Of a stretch of DNA of 64,000 nucleotides, positions 55,651-63,814 are shown in pieces. The notes under the pieces were generated by a model. It saw nothing but the letters and a program-made list of their open reading frames with translations, was not told the origin of the DNA and made no database searches. Where the stretch lies: positions 3,162,001 to 3,226,000 of the forward strand of contig NZ_CP160205.1 in the NCBI RefSeq assembly GCF_041080815.1. Direction: 5' to 3'. Source of the DNA: Mucilaginibacter yixingensis. Lineage in GTDB: Bacteria > Bacteroidota > Bacteroidia > Sphingobacteriales > Sphingobacteriaceae. The position numbers were made by a program, and so were the translations under genes. Each line of letters begins with the position of its first letter. Within the stretch, counting starts at the first letter, position 1.

Positions 55651-56345
55651 GAAAGCTTTTAATATGCATGCTCGCCACGTTGCTGTTTGCCGCGTGTAGC
55701 AGCAAAAAAGATGACACACAGAATGTGGCTGCCTTAGCGCCACCGCCGGAAAAAAGTAATTTACTGCTCCCTATTGCCAATTCTGTGTGTACTACCGGTA
55801 CTGTAATATCAACCACACAAAGCAGCATAGCATTTAGCTGGACTGCAGCCACTAACGCCGAAAGTTATGATATTGTAATTAAAAACCTGATTACCAATAC
55901 CACCGCGCAACAAACCACCGTTTCTCCACAAGTACAAATAACACTTGACAGGAACGCTCCTTACTCCTGGTATGTGGTATCCAAATCATCAAAAACTACT
56001 ACAACAGCCCAAAGTGATGTATTTAAGTTTTACAGTGCTGGTTTGGGGATTGTTTATTATGCTCCTTTCCCTGCCGATGCTGTATCGCCCGAATATGGGG
56101 TAACCGTATCCGGCCAAACAACCAATTTGATTTGGAAAGGCACCAGTACAGATAATAATATAGTTGGATATGATGTTTACTTTGGTACAATCGCCTCTCC
56201 CCCGCTTTTTAAGAGTAACGTAACCGATGTGTTTCTTAACAACATCCCATTATCTACCGGTACCTTATATTATTGGCGTATTGTTACTAAGGATGCAAAT
56301 GGCAATACATCATCTTCGGATACTTTTCAGTTTAAAACAAAATAG
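55647..56345 (+). CDS. Lipoprotein with two fibronectin-III-like domains
   Basis: 232 residues with a lipoprotein signal ending at Cys17 (LLFAAC-S). Two beta-sandwich modules follow: about 40-125 (SSIAFSWTAATNAESYDIVI, PYSWYVVSKS) and about 135-232 (TNLIWKGTSTDNNIVGYDVY, LYYWRIVTKDANGNTSSSDT), both with the fibronectin-III/SusE-like pattern. Its ATG overlaps the stop of the giant gene (ATGA), so the two are translationally coupled and probably work together, for instance as anchor and cargo at the outer membrane. That partnership is inference. Confidence 0.8.
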   Translation: MRKLLICMLATLLFAACSSKKDDTQNVAALAPPPEKSNLLLPIANSVCTTGTVISTTQSSIAFSWTAATNAESYDIVIKNLITNTTAQQTTVSPQVQITLDRNAPYSWYVVSKSSKTTTTAQSDVFKFYSAGLGIVYYAPFPADAVSPEYGVTVSGQTTNLIWKGTSTDNNIVGYDVYFGTIASPPLFKSNVTDVFLNNIPLSTGTLYYWRIVTKDANGNTSSSDTFQFKTK

Positions 56346-56370
56346 CAAAAAATCCCCTGGACCTGCAAAC

Positions 56371-56508
56371 CGCAAAAGATTAGGGTTCGGTACCCTGATT
56401 TCCGGCCCAACGCTAAACATTACAGCCACTAAAGATGCGTTGAAAGCCGGATTTCGACATTTCGATTGCGCAGAACGCTATAAAACAAAAAAATTGATTC
56501 TCAATTAG
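56371..56508 (+). pseudogene. Aldo/keto reductase gene fragment
   Basis: In the frame covering 56380-56490 the translation reads LGFGTLISGPTLNITATKDA then LKAGFRHFDCAERYK, which matches the N-terminal barrel strands and the catalytic Asp/Tyr motif (DCAERY) of aldo/keto reductases. It stops at 56508, about 45 residues in, where a full enzyme would have about 270 more. There is no start codon next to it. It is a remnant left after deletion, just downstream of the lipoprotein gene, and suggests a rearrangement point here. Confidence 0.7.
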
Positions 56509-56647
56509 TTAATGCATTTGTTTTTATACCAGCTCAAGGTCAGGCTTGAAGCACTTAAAGCATAAAAAACTATAAAACAACTAGTTACAAAACACAAACC
56601 GGTTCAAAATCGACAAAACCCATAAAACACAAAATACTGATAGTCCC

Positions 56648-56704
56648 GGAGACTGGTTCCACTGCAACCTCAGTCGACCAGTTTAATGAATAACCACAGT
56701 CTCC
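56648..56704 (-). promoter_or_regulatory. Imperfect inverted repeat downstream of exuT
   Basis: GGAGACTGGTT (56648-56658) pairs with AACCaCAGTCTCC (56692-56704) across a 33-base loop with its own ACTG/CAGT pair. It lies 17 bases past the exuT stop and may end the operon, although no T-run is present. Confidence 0.35.
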
Positions 56705-56720
56705 ATTAAACCGGCATGGT

Positions 56721-58031
56721 TTAGGTTTCTATTTTAACAAATACTCTGAGCAGGAACCAGGCGACCAGGTACATACTGCTAAAAGAAATAAAAATAGGAA
56801 TATAAGAATGACTGACTTGCAGAATGATACCCACAATAAGTGCCCCCAATGCACCACCTACTGCACCGAAAGTACCTGCCAGCCCGGTAAGCGTGCCTAC
56901 CTTATTTTGTGGAAATATATCGCTCACGATAGTATAAATATTAGCCGCCCAGGCCTGATGTGCGGCTGTTGCCAATGAAATAAAGCCAACGGCCACCCAC
57001 AAATGATTGGTGACGGCCGCAAAAGTGACCGGCAATGCCATTAAACCGCAAATTAGTATGGTGCGCTTACGTGCGCTATCCACCGAATGCCCGTGTTTAA
57101 TTTGCCATGATGAATACCACCCGCCGGCGATGCTGCCCAGATCTGAAATTACATAAATGGCAATTATAGGCGCCGCCACATCCAACAGTTCGATATGAAA
57201 ACGTGCGCTGAGAAACTTGGGCAGCCAGTATAAAAAGAACCACCATACCGGGTCGGTAAGAAAGCGACACAGACAGATGATCCATACGCGGCGGTCTTTT
57301 AGTAATAAGCGGAAGGGCACCTTTTCTTGCGTAGCAGTGGGTCTGTCGGCAAGGATATAGCTGCGTTCATCCGGGTGTAAGCCAGGGTGCTCATCCGGCT
57401 TACGATAAACAGCCAGCCAAAAGGCCAGCCAAATGAGACCTAGCAAACCGGTAACTAAAAATGCCCATTGCCACCCCCACTTGATAAATAACCACGGAAT
57501 GAGCAGCGGTGCAATAATGGCACCAATATTCGAACCGCTGTTAAACAGGCCTGTAGCAAAAGCACGCTCTTTTACCGGAAACCAGCCCGCAACCGTTTTG
57601 ATACAAGCCGGAAAGTTACCGGCCTCGCCAATACCCAGGGCAAAGCGCGCGACGATAAAACCCATAAGCGAGCGTGCCGCCGCATGCAGCATAGATACCA
57701 CGCTCCAGATACTAATAAAGATGGTGAAGCCTTTTTTAGTGCCTATCTTATCCAGTATAGCCCCGGCGCACAACAAGCCAATGGCATAAGCCCATTTAAA
57801 CGCAGAGATGATGATCCCATAATCGGCCTCCGACCATTTGAACATGCGCGTTAACTCTGGGGCCAAAATGCCCAGCACCTGCCTGTCAAGGTAATTGATG
57901 GAGGTGGCAAAAAACAGCAGTACGCATATTTTCCAGCGATACTTATGGCCATTATCTGTCAGGCCTGTACGTTCAGTCATCGTCAGCATGGGTATTATCA
58001 GTTTATAAAGATTGGCTTGCCAGGGCGGCAA
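56721..58031 (-). CDS. exuT: MFS hexuronate transporter (ExuT-like, ACS family)
   Basis: Up to 436 residues. In-frame ATGs at 57989 and 57980 give about 422 or 419 residues and may be the true starts, since the first transmembrane helix begins well after them. Twelve hydrophobic segments are visible. The ACS-family signature NYLDRQVLGILAPEL follows helix 1, then IVARFALGIGEAGNFPACIK and FNSGSNIGAIIAPLL. It imports monomeric galacturonate or glucuronate by proton symport. Last gene of the gntR-uxaC operon, 93 bases after the SDR gene, with two strong hairpins in the gap. Confidence 0.88.
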   Translation of the reverse strand: MPPWQANLYKLIIPMLTMTERTGLTDNGHKYRWKICVLLFFATSINYLDRQVLGILAPELTRMFKWSEADYGIIISAFKWAYAIGLLCAGAILDKIGTKKGFTIFISIWSVVSMLHAAARSLMGFIVARFALGIGEAGNFPACIKTVAGWFPVKERAFATGLFNSGSNIGAIIAPLLIPWLFIKWGWQWAFLVTGLLGLIWLAFWLAVYRKPDEHPGLHPDERSYILADRPTATQEKVPFRLLLKDRRVWIICLCRFLTDPVWWFFLYWLPKFLSARFHIELLDVAAPIIAIYVISDLGSIAGGWYSSWQIKHGHSVDSARKRTILICGLMALPVTFAAVTNHLWVAVGFISLATAAHQAWAANIYTIVSDIFPQNKVGTLTGLAGTFGAVGGALGALIVGIILQVSHSYIPIFISFSSMYLVAWFLLRVFVKIET

Positions 58032-58059
58032 GACATCTTAAAGGTTTTTTATAATTGGT

Positions 58060-58108
58060 ACCGGCACTTGCCGGTGGGTATTAAGCGCCGTACCAGGGGT
58101 ACGGCGCT
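58060..58108 (-). promoter_or_regulatory. Two adjacent GC-rich hairpins between SDR and exuT
   Basis: ACCGGC / GCCGGT with a 4-base loop (58060-58075) and an 11-bp perfect stem AGCGCCGTACC / GGTACGGCGCT with a 3-base loop (58084-58108). Neither is followed by a T-run on the minus strand, so they may stabilise the 3' end of a processed upstream mRNA or reduce read-through into exuT. Confidence 0.45.
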
Positions 58109-58124
58109 GTGTTTGGCTACAGGA

Positions 58125-58883
58125 TCAGAACCCGCCGGCAGCACCGCCATCTATCGGCAGAAAAACGCCGGTAATATATTCGGCGGCATCCGATGCAAGG
58201 AACAGTGCGGCGTTGCCAATGTCTTTAGGTTTGCCGAAACGGTTGAAGGGTATACGGCTCATAATCTTGTTCTTGCGTTGCTCGTCGGCATTGATAGCCT
58301 TGAACATCATGTCAGACTCGATCCAGCCCGGCGCTATCGCATTTACCCGCACATTATCGGCACTGTACTCGGCCATCATGGCGCGCATCAGGCCAATCAG
58401 GGCGGTTTTGGCGGTGGTATAGGCAACCACCTGTGTCATCCCCATAACGGCAGACATGGAGCTGATGAGTAAAATACTACCACGTTTGCGTGCCGACATG
58501 CGGTTAGCTACCTCGCGCGACAGACTGAAAACGCTGAGCAGATGCACCTGCAGCAAGGCTAAAAACTCCTGGTCGGTGGTATCTCTCATAAACTTTTTGA
58601 GGTGCTGCCCAGCATTGTTTACCAGTATATCTATGGGGCCAACTTCCTTTTCCAGACGCTCTACAAATGCCGGGAGTTCGGTTTGCTTCGATATATCCTG
58701 CACGTAATAACGTGCACCGTTGCCAATCTGCGCCACTGCTTCCTGTAAAACATCCTCACGACGGCCCGTAATAACTACCGTTGCGCCAGCCGCCGCGAAT
58801 GACTGGGCGATGCCGAACCCGATCCCGGTACCGCCGCCGGTAACTAACGCTACACGCCCGTTTATATTTAAAATATCTATCAT
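58125..58883 (-). CDS. SDR-family sugar-acid oxidoreductase
   Basis: 252 residues, cytoplasmic. Classical short-chain dehydrogenase layout: NAD(P)-binding TGGGTGIG (about 15-22), NNAG, catalytic Ser in LLISSMSAVMG, YxxxK as YTTAK and the usual C-terminal ITGVFLPIDGG. It resembles gluconate or 2-deoxygluconate dehydrogenases (KduD/IdnO type). The window has no UxaB or UxuB reductase, so this enzyme could reduce tagaturonate/fructuronate or oxidise a 2-keto-3-deoxy acid made by the neighbouring dehydratase. Both options are inference. It is 13 bases downstream of the rraA-like gene. Confidence 0.88.
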   Translation of the reverse strand: MIDILNINGRVALVTGGGTGIGFGIAQSFAAAGATVVITGRREDVLQEAVAQIGNGARYYVQDISKQTELPAFVERLEKEVGPIDILVNNAGQHLKKFMRDTTDQEFLALLQVHLLSVFSLSREVANRMSARKRGSILLISSMSAVMGMTQVVAYTTAKTALIGLMRAMMAEYSADNVRVNAIAPGWIESDMMFKAINADEQRKNKIMSRIPFNRFGKPKDIGNAALFLASDAAEYITGVFLPIDGGAAGGF

Positions 58884-58896
58884 ATCACTTTATCAA

Positions 58897-59589
58897 TTAC
58901 ATAATGCCAAACTTTTTGAAAGCATCAACGGTGCTCATACCTTCTTCCAGCGCTTTCTGCACATGCTTTTCACCGCGGGCTTTTTCAATCGCCCCGGCAA
59001 AGGCCGCCTCTTCCGCTTCTTTTGGAATGATGAGCAGGCCGTCCACATCGCCATATACAATATCGCCGGGGCGTACTAACACCCCATTGAACTCAATGGG
59101 CACGCGATAGTCAAGCACCTTACCGCGTGGACCCTGGTCCTGCGCGTAGCTGCCTTTGGAAAAAGTAGGAAAATTAAGGCGGAGAATCTCCGGCGTATCG
59201 CGCGAGTAACCATCCATTACGGCGCCGGCCGCTTTCAGTTTCAGCGCACGGGTGCTCATTAAGCCGCCCCACAAGGCATAACGTGGAGAAGAGCCTGAAC
59301 AGATGTAAACCTCGTTTTCCTGCAATTGATCCAGGGCCTCGAACATCAGTCCGAACGGTTGTTTCATTAACGGCAGGTGAGCATCGGGCGCCACTTCGCA
59401 AAACACGTCAGCCTCCAGCACAGGCATGGCGCGGCCAATAACTACCATATCGGCACGCAGCGGCTTGATATCGGGTGATACAAACTGGTGCAAGTAACCC
59501 AGTTTATCCAGCACGTCGCCTACAAGGGCGGTAAATAATTCCTTTTTGGCAATCTCAAAAAGTTCGTTGTCGTTATTCCAGAGTTTCAT
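58897..59589 (-). CDS. RraA-like protein (class II pyruvate aldolase / HMG aldolase family)
   Basis: 230 residues. Family core: LVGDVLDKLGYLHQFV at the N-terminus, ALWGGLMSTRALKLKAAGAV followed by MDGYSRD, and GDIVYGDVDGLLIIPKEA at the C-terminal side. Relatives are 4-hydroxy-4-methyl-2-oxoglutarate aldolases and oxaloacetate decarboxylases; true RraA regulates RNase E. In the metal-dependent enzymes an acidic residue starts a D/E-X20-R-D motif; here that place appears to be Gly (WGGLMS), so activity may differ. Between uxaC and the SDR gene with gaps of 8 and 13 bases, a metabolic role in sugar-acid breakdown is more likely than RNase control. Confidence 0.82.
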   Translation of the reverse strand: MKLWNNDNELFEIAKKELFTALVGDVLDKLGYLHQFVSPDIKPLRADMVVIGRAMPVLEADVFCEVAPDAHLPLMKQPFGLMFEALDQLQENEVYICSGSSPRYALWGGLMSTRALKLKAAGAVMDGYSRDTPEILRLNFPTFSKGSYAQDQGPRGKVLDYRVPIEFNGVLVRPGDIVYGDVDGLLIIPKEAEEAAFAGAIEKARGEKHVQKALEEGMSTVDAFKKFGIM

Positions 59590-59597
59590 TTTTGATA

Positions 59598-61010
59598 TTA
59601 AAAGTCAAAGTAATCGTTTGCGTTATTGTAGCAAATGGCTTCTACCATCTGCGCCAGCAGTTTCATGTCTTTAGGTATCTCGCCGTTCACCACATCGCGC
59701 CCCAGCAGGTTACACAGAATACGGCGAAAATATTCGTGGCGCGAGTACGACAGAAAGCTGCGCGAATCAGTTACCATCCCTACAAAATGGAACAGCAGGC
59801 CCATATTAGAGAGGGCATTAAGCTGTTTTTCCATCCCGTCTTTCTGATCCAGAAACCACCAGCCGGAGCCGTACTGAAAACGGCTCACCACCTTGCCGTT
59901 CTGAAAATTGCCAATCATAGTAGCAATCATCTCATTATCGCGTGGGTTGAGGTTATACAGAATGGTTTTGGCCAGCTTGCTTTCTTCTTCCAGACGATTA
60001 AAAAACGCGCCCATAGATGCGGCATAACTAAAATCATGAATAGAATCAAACCCTTTGGCTTCCCCAATCTCTCTGATGGCTTTGAGGTTTACGTTGCGGA
60101 TTGCGCCCACGTGGTACTGCTGCACCCAGCCTTTTTCAAAGTCCATCACAGCGAAGTTATACAACATGCAGGCAGCAAACATTTGTTCTTCCATCGGTGA
60201 AACAGCCTGACCGGTTCTTAATTTCCCGAAGATTGATTTGATCTCTGCATCGGTATAAGCCGTAACGGGGAAAGGTCCGTCCAACCCGTGGTCTGACAAC
60301 CGGCAGCCCATGCTATGGAAAAACTCGTGCCGCTGATGCAGGGCCTGCAGGTAATCGTCAAACGTGGCAATGTTTTTATTACAACTAGTCGCCAGTTTAT
60401 CTATATAAACGTTGAATTTCTGTACGTTTTGTACGGCAATGGCATTATCGGGCCGCCAGGCGGTGGATACTTTTACCCCAAAGCCATCAGCCTGAATAGC
60501 GGCATGATGCTCAAGCGTATCAATCGGGTCCTCGGTAGTGCAAACGGTTTTGACATTAAATTTATGCAACAACCCACGCACGCTAAAGCCTTCGCTTTGC
60601 AGCAATTCGGTTCCTTTCTGATAAATACGATCGCCGGAGGCTGCATTGAGTATCTCTGTAATGCCAAACGGATATTTAAGTTCGAGGTGCGTCCAATGAT
60701 ACAGCGGATTGCGCAATGTGTAAGGCACGGTTTCTGCCCATTTGTTAAACTTCTCCTTATCGGAGGCCGCTCCGGTACAATAATGCTCATCAATACCGTG
60801 GGTGCGCATAGCACGCCATTTGTAATGATCGCCTTCCAGCCAAATCTGCGAGAGGTTTTCAAAACGGCGATCCAGCGCAATATCAGCCGGTGGAAGATGG
60901 CAGTGGTAATCTATAATAGGAATTTTTGCTGCATAATCATGGTAAAGCTCTCTCGCTACGTCGCTCTGCAACAGAAAATCTGGATGAACTATGGGGTTTT
61001 CAATTTGCAT
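59598..61010 (-). CDS. uxaC: Uronate isomerase
   Basis: 470 residues, full family length, cytoplasmic. The metal-dependent TIM barrel has the motif IDYHCHLPPADIA near the N-terminus, TTEDPIDTLEHH, KVSTAWRPDNA, HFVGMVTDSRSFLSYSRHEY and FRRILCNLLG, all diagnostic of UxaC. It interconverts D-galacturonate with D-tagaturonate and D-glucuronate with D-fructuronate, the first step after import. Its ATG overlaps the stop of the upstream dehydratase gene (TGATG), which implies coupled translation. Confidence 0.96.
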   Translation of the reverse strand: MQIENPIVHPDFLLQSDVARELYHDYAAKIPIIDYHCHLPPADIALDRRFENLSQIWLEGDHYKWRAMRTHGIDEHYCTGAASDKEKFNKWAETVPYTLRNPLYHWTHLELKYPFGITEILNAASGDRIYQKGTELLQSEGFSVRGLLHKFNVKTVCTTEDPIDTLEHHAAIQADGFGVKVSTAWRPDNAIAVQNVQKFNVYIDKLATSCNKNIATFDDYLQALHQRHEFFHSMGCRLSDHGLDGPFPVTAYTDAEIKSIFGKLRTGQAVSPMEEQMFAACMLYNFAVMDFEKGWVQQYHVGAIRNVNLKAIREIGEAKGFDSIHDFSYAASMGAFFNRLEEESKLAKTILYNLNPRDNEMIATMIGNFQNGKVVSRFQYGSGWWFLDQKDGMEKQLNALSNMGLLFHFVGMVTDSRSFLSYSRHEYFRRILCNLLGRDVVNGEIPKDMKLLAQMVEAICYNNANDYFDF

Positions 61011-62137
61011 CAGGCGGTAGTGACTTTATAAGATGTACAATTGTTTTCAATCTGATCCCAATCCAGCTCCGCCCCTATCCCCGGCGTTTCGGGTACGTGG
61101 ATCATCCCTTTATCGTCAATCGGCAGCGGTGTTTTCATCGGGAACTGAAACACATCCTCGGGTATAAAAAGTTCAAAATATTCGCAATTACGGATAGCGC
61201 AGCTTATATGCAGGTTAGCCATTTCGAGCGGGCCTGTAGTAGTAGTATGGATTTCGCATTGCATACCAAAAGCCTCGGCCAGGTGCGCAATTTTGAGCGT
61301 ACCGGTGATGCCGTGCTTCCATGACACATCGGCACGTACAATATCTACAGCCTGTTGCTGGATAGCCTGTGCCACACCCCAGTGCGCGCCACGGGTAGTT
61401 TCTGTACCGGCAATGGGTATATCCAGCGCCGCAGCGAGCTGAGCATATTTGCGCAATTCAAAATCGCGGAAGGGTTCTTCAAACCAGTAGTAATCCAGTT
61501 TTTCCAGATGGCGGCCCACTTTAATAGCCTGCTCTAAAGTATATTCGGCTACAGGGTCAGTCATCAGCACGGCATCAGGGCCTAGTTCATCGCGCAGGGC
61601 CTGGTGCACATCCATATCCATTTTCCAGCCGCCTGGCGGATGCGGCTTGTAGGCATTAATACCTTTAGAGGCATAATGTTTGGCCTCTACCACATATTCG
61701 TCAACTGTTTGATGAAACAGGCTGCTGGCGTAAACAGGAAGCGAGGTGCGGTAAGCACCCAAATATTTGTACAATGGCAGGTTAGCAGCTTTGGCAGCCA
61801 GATCCCACAGCGCTACATCAATAGGGCCAGGCAGGTATACCGGGAAGAAGGTGATGTGCCGGTCTATCGTCCAGAACTCCTGCCAGATGGCCTCACGCTC
61901 ATAAATACTACGATCGATGATGACGGGAATAATGTTATCGGTAATATAACTCTGCGTTACATTGCCCGAGCGTGGAGCCATCGCACTGACTTCGCTCACC
62001 AGGCCGGTATCAGTAGTAAGCCGAACTATTACAATATCCCACGGCATTGGCGAACGACCCTGACGGGCATTGTCAAACAGCGGGAGATTACGTTTTACCA
62101 ACCAGGTTTCTACTTTTTTAATAATATGGTCCTGCAT
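61010..62137 (-). CDS. Enolase-superfamily (mandelate racemase type) sugar-acid dehydratase
   Basis: 375 residues. The N-terminal capping domain is followed by PGPIDVALWDLAAKAANLPL and the barrel with NAYKPHPPGG (candidate catalytic Lys), metal ligands in LMTDPVAEYT, YWFEEPF and AGTETTRGAHW, and the His in CEIHTTTTGPLEMANLH. That pattern suits an acid-sugar dehydratase of the mandelate racemase group; the substrate (galactonate, fuconate, mannonate or other) cannot be assigned by eye. Encoded between gntR (8 bases) and uxaC (1-base overlap), so it belongs to the uronate operon, although the standard isomerase pathway does not need it. Confidence 0.88.
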   Translation of the reverse strand: MQDHIIKKVETWLVKRNLPLFDNARQGRSPMPWDIVIVRLTTDTGLVSEVSAMAPRSGNVTQSYITDNIIPVIIDRSIYEREAIWQEFWTIDRHITFFPVYLPGPIDVALWDLAAKAANLPLYKYLGAYRTSLPVYASSLFHQTVDEYVVEAKHYASKGINAYKPHPPGGWKMDMDVHQALRDELGPDAVLMTDPVAEYTLEQAIKVGRHLEKLDYYWFEEPFRDFELRKYAQLAAALDIPIAGTETTRGAHWGVAQAIQQQAVDIVRADVSWKHGITGTLKIAHLAEAFGMQCEIHTTTTGPLEMANLHISCAIRNCEYFELFIPEDVFQFPMKTPLPIDDKGMIHVPETPGIGAELDWDQIENNCTSYKVTTA

Positions 62138-62145
62138 TGTCTTGT

Positions 62146-63153
62146 TTAAAATGATTTACGGTCTATGAGTCTGAATTGGTTGCGGATCTGTGCTTTTGAG
62201 CGATTAAGAATAAGGTCTGTAATATTGCGCCCCATCTCCCCGAAGTTTGTGGAAATTGTAGCAATTCCCTCGCCAATCAGCTCTTTAAGCGGATACTCGT
62301 TATAAGAAATAATACCCATGTTTTTACCCGGGCGAAGGTTAGCCGCACGCACAGCTTTGACCAATTGAACCAGGTCGGCGTCTTCAACCACGATATACAA
62401 TTCGTCACTTTGTGGTACGCGGGTGGCCACATGCTCTATAATTTCAAAGGCGAAACCATATGCTGCACAAAATGCCATAAACCCTTTTTGTGTATAAATG
62501 GCGTTATAGCGCGATGGGTTACCCGATACCAGTACCAGCCTTTGGTACTTCCTGATTTTCACGAGTATTTCGGTCAGCATATCATAGATATCCATTTCGA
62601 AATACTGACAAACCGAGGGGTATTTTTTCCCCCAATCAGCGTAGCCAATGTCAAGGATATAAACTTTATCCTGAGGTAAGATGTCTAACGATGTTTTGGC
62701 GCCTTTGCCTGATACCGGCATGATAACATAAGCCGTGTATTTGCCCGCACTCTTTTCAATAAGGGTATTAAAAACGTCTGCATTGTCATGATGGAAGTAA
62801 ATATCAACTACTCCTTTATCAGCAAGTGCATCTTTAATACTCTCGTAGATCTCCTCTTTGTAGGCGGTTAGGTTATTAAACAGCACAAAGATGTTATGCC
62901 GCAGATCCGTTTTATGACTGGCTACGAAATAGCCTTTGTACTGTACAGAGGTAATGAGGCCAGCCTGTTTGAGATGCTCAAAGGCCTGAACTACGGTTTT
63001 CCTGGCAACACCCGTACTTTCAGCTACTTCATTAACAGACGCAATTTTATCACCAATCCTCAGTTCGCCATTATCAATAGCATCCATTACAGAACTAATA
63101 ATCTGTTGATATTTCGGTTTACCGGATGAAGAATCTAATATGATAGGTGACAT
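62146..63153 (-). CDS. GntR-family regulator with LacI-type sugar-binding domain
   Basis: 335 residues. A winged-helix GntR domain (about 12-78, LRIGDKIASVNEVAESTGVA, RKTVVQAFEHLKQAGLITSV) is joined to a periplasmic-binding-protein-like domain (about 90-320, AYVIMPVSGKGAKTSLDILP, GIISYNEYPLKELIGEGIAT). This hybrid type is usual in Bacteroidota sugar operons, as a repressor released by sugar or sugar-acid ligands. First gene of the operon, with the dehydratase 8 bases downstream, so it is probably autoregulated. A tandem 10-bp repeat in the divergent upstream region is a candidate operator. Confidence 0.92.
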   Translation of the reverse strand: MSPIILDSSSGKPKYQQIISSVMDAIDNGELRIGDKIASVNEVAESTGVARKTVVQAFEHLKQAGLITSVQYKGYFVASHKTDLRHNIFVLFNNLTAYKEEIYESIKDALADKGVVDIYFHHDNADVFNTLIEKSAGKYTAYVIMPVSGKGAKTSLDILPQDKVYILDIGYADWGKKYPSVCQYFEMDIYDMLTEILVKIRKYQRLVLVSGNPSRYNAIYTQKGFMAFCAAYGFAFEIIEHVATRVPQSDELYIVVEDADLVQLVKAVRAANLRPGKNMGIISYNEYPLKELIGEGIATISTNFGEMGRNITDLILNRSKAQIRNQFRLIDRKSF

Positions 63154-63285
63154 ACGTTAATATGAGCATAAGCATTGCCCAGACTTTTAGGCGCGCTTAT
63201 TTTACTTAGGTTTAAAGCAACCTTGAAAGGCGCAACCGGTTTCTTTTACAACCGGGCATCGTAAAAATATGAAGGACGAGTTAAC

Positions 63286-63305
63286 TATACTACACTATAC
63301 TACAC
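63286..63305. promoter_or_regulatory. Candidate GntR operator (tandem TATACTACAC)
   Basis: The 10-mer TATACTACAC occurs twice in direct succession, 133 bases upstream of the gntR ATG and 218 bases upstream of the plus-strand gene. One helical turn of spacing and the TA-rich, GT/AC-containing sequence suit a GntR dimer or tandem site. Inference only. Confidence 0.4.
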
Positions 63306-63402
63306 TTTTGAAATAATTTTATTTTTTCTGAACAAATCAGTAAAAAAAGGCACCCTGAAATGATTTTCCTTACTGATAATCAACCAGAACAATTGATCTA
63401 TT

Positions 63403-63422
63403 AGCAGGATGAAAATCCTGCT
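63403..63422 (+). other. Perfect hairpin with GAAA tetraloop
   Basis: AGCAGGAT / ATCCTGCT closing a GAAA loop, about 100 bases before the small-subunit start. There is no T-run. It may be an RNA stability element or part of a protein-binding site. Confidence 0.35.
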
Positions 63423-63523
63423 TCGATTTAAACCAGTTGCCAATGCACTACGCTATGCTATATTATTTCCGGATGCTTAAATTTGATAATACTTTAGATG
63501 AACACGCTTAAGCTATAACAGCA

Positions 63524-63814
63524 ATGACAGAGAAGGACAGCAATACCATTCATTTACATGCTTCGGATAATGTGGTGGCCTGTAAGAAAACCTTGATGGA
63601 GGGCAGCACTATATTGATTATGAACAAACCTGTAGTAATAGCGGTAACGGTGGGGATTGGACATAAACTGGCCTGTAAGGATATTGCCCGCGGGGAAATT
63701 ATTTTTAAGTACGGTGTACCTATCGGCAAAGCAACCGAGTATATCCCCTTCGGCAGCCATGTGCATACCCATAATATAGAAAGCAATTACATCCCCACTT
63801 ATCTGATAGACTAA
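63524..63814 (+). CDS. Altronate dehydratase small subunit (SAF domain)
   Basis: 96 residues forming one SAF domain with the UxaA N-terminal pattern: [38 protein letters not shown] and [20 protein letters not shown]. It equals the first 95 residues of the fused UxaA at 30235 but ends in a stop codon. The TAA overlaps the ATG of the next gene (TAATG), so small and large subunits are translated in a coupled way. Function: part of a two-subunit altronate (or related galactarate-type) dehydratase. Confidence 0.88.
   Translation: MTEKDSNTIHLHASDNVVACKKTLMEGSTILIMNKPVVIAVTVGIGHKLACKDIARGEIIFKYGVPIGKATEYIPFGSHVHTHNIESNYIPTYLID

Larger units (their letters stand above)
63154..63523. promoter_or_regulatory. 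Divergent control region between gntR and the split altronate dehydratase
   Basis: 370 bases. It holds a tandem repeat (63286-63305), a perfect 8-bp hairpin with a GAAA tetraloop (63403-63422) and a TAnnTTTG match TAAATTTG (63478-63485), 38 bases before the small-subunit ATG, for which I see no good -33 element. GntR probably binds here to control both directions. Confidence 0.5.

Noticed and set aside
60315..61031. 238-codon open frame on the plus strand, opposite uxaC
   Set aside because: It lies wholly antisense to a clear uronate isomerase and has no recognisable domain; it is a shadow of the codon use of the real gene.
63286..63305. Tandem 10-mer as the start of a CRISPR or microsatellite
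   Set aside because: Only two copies with no spacer; an operator is the simpler reading.
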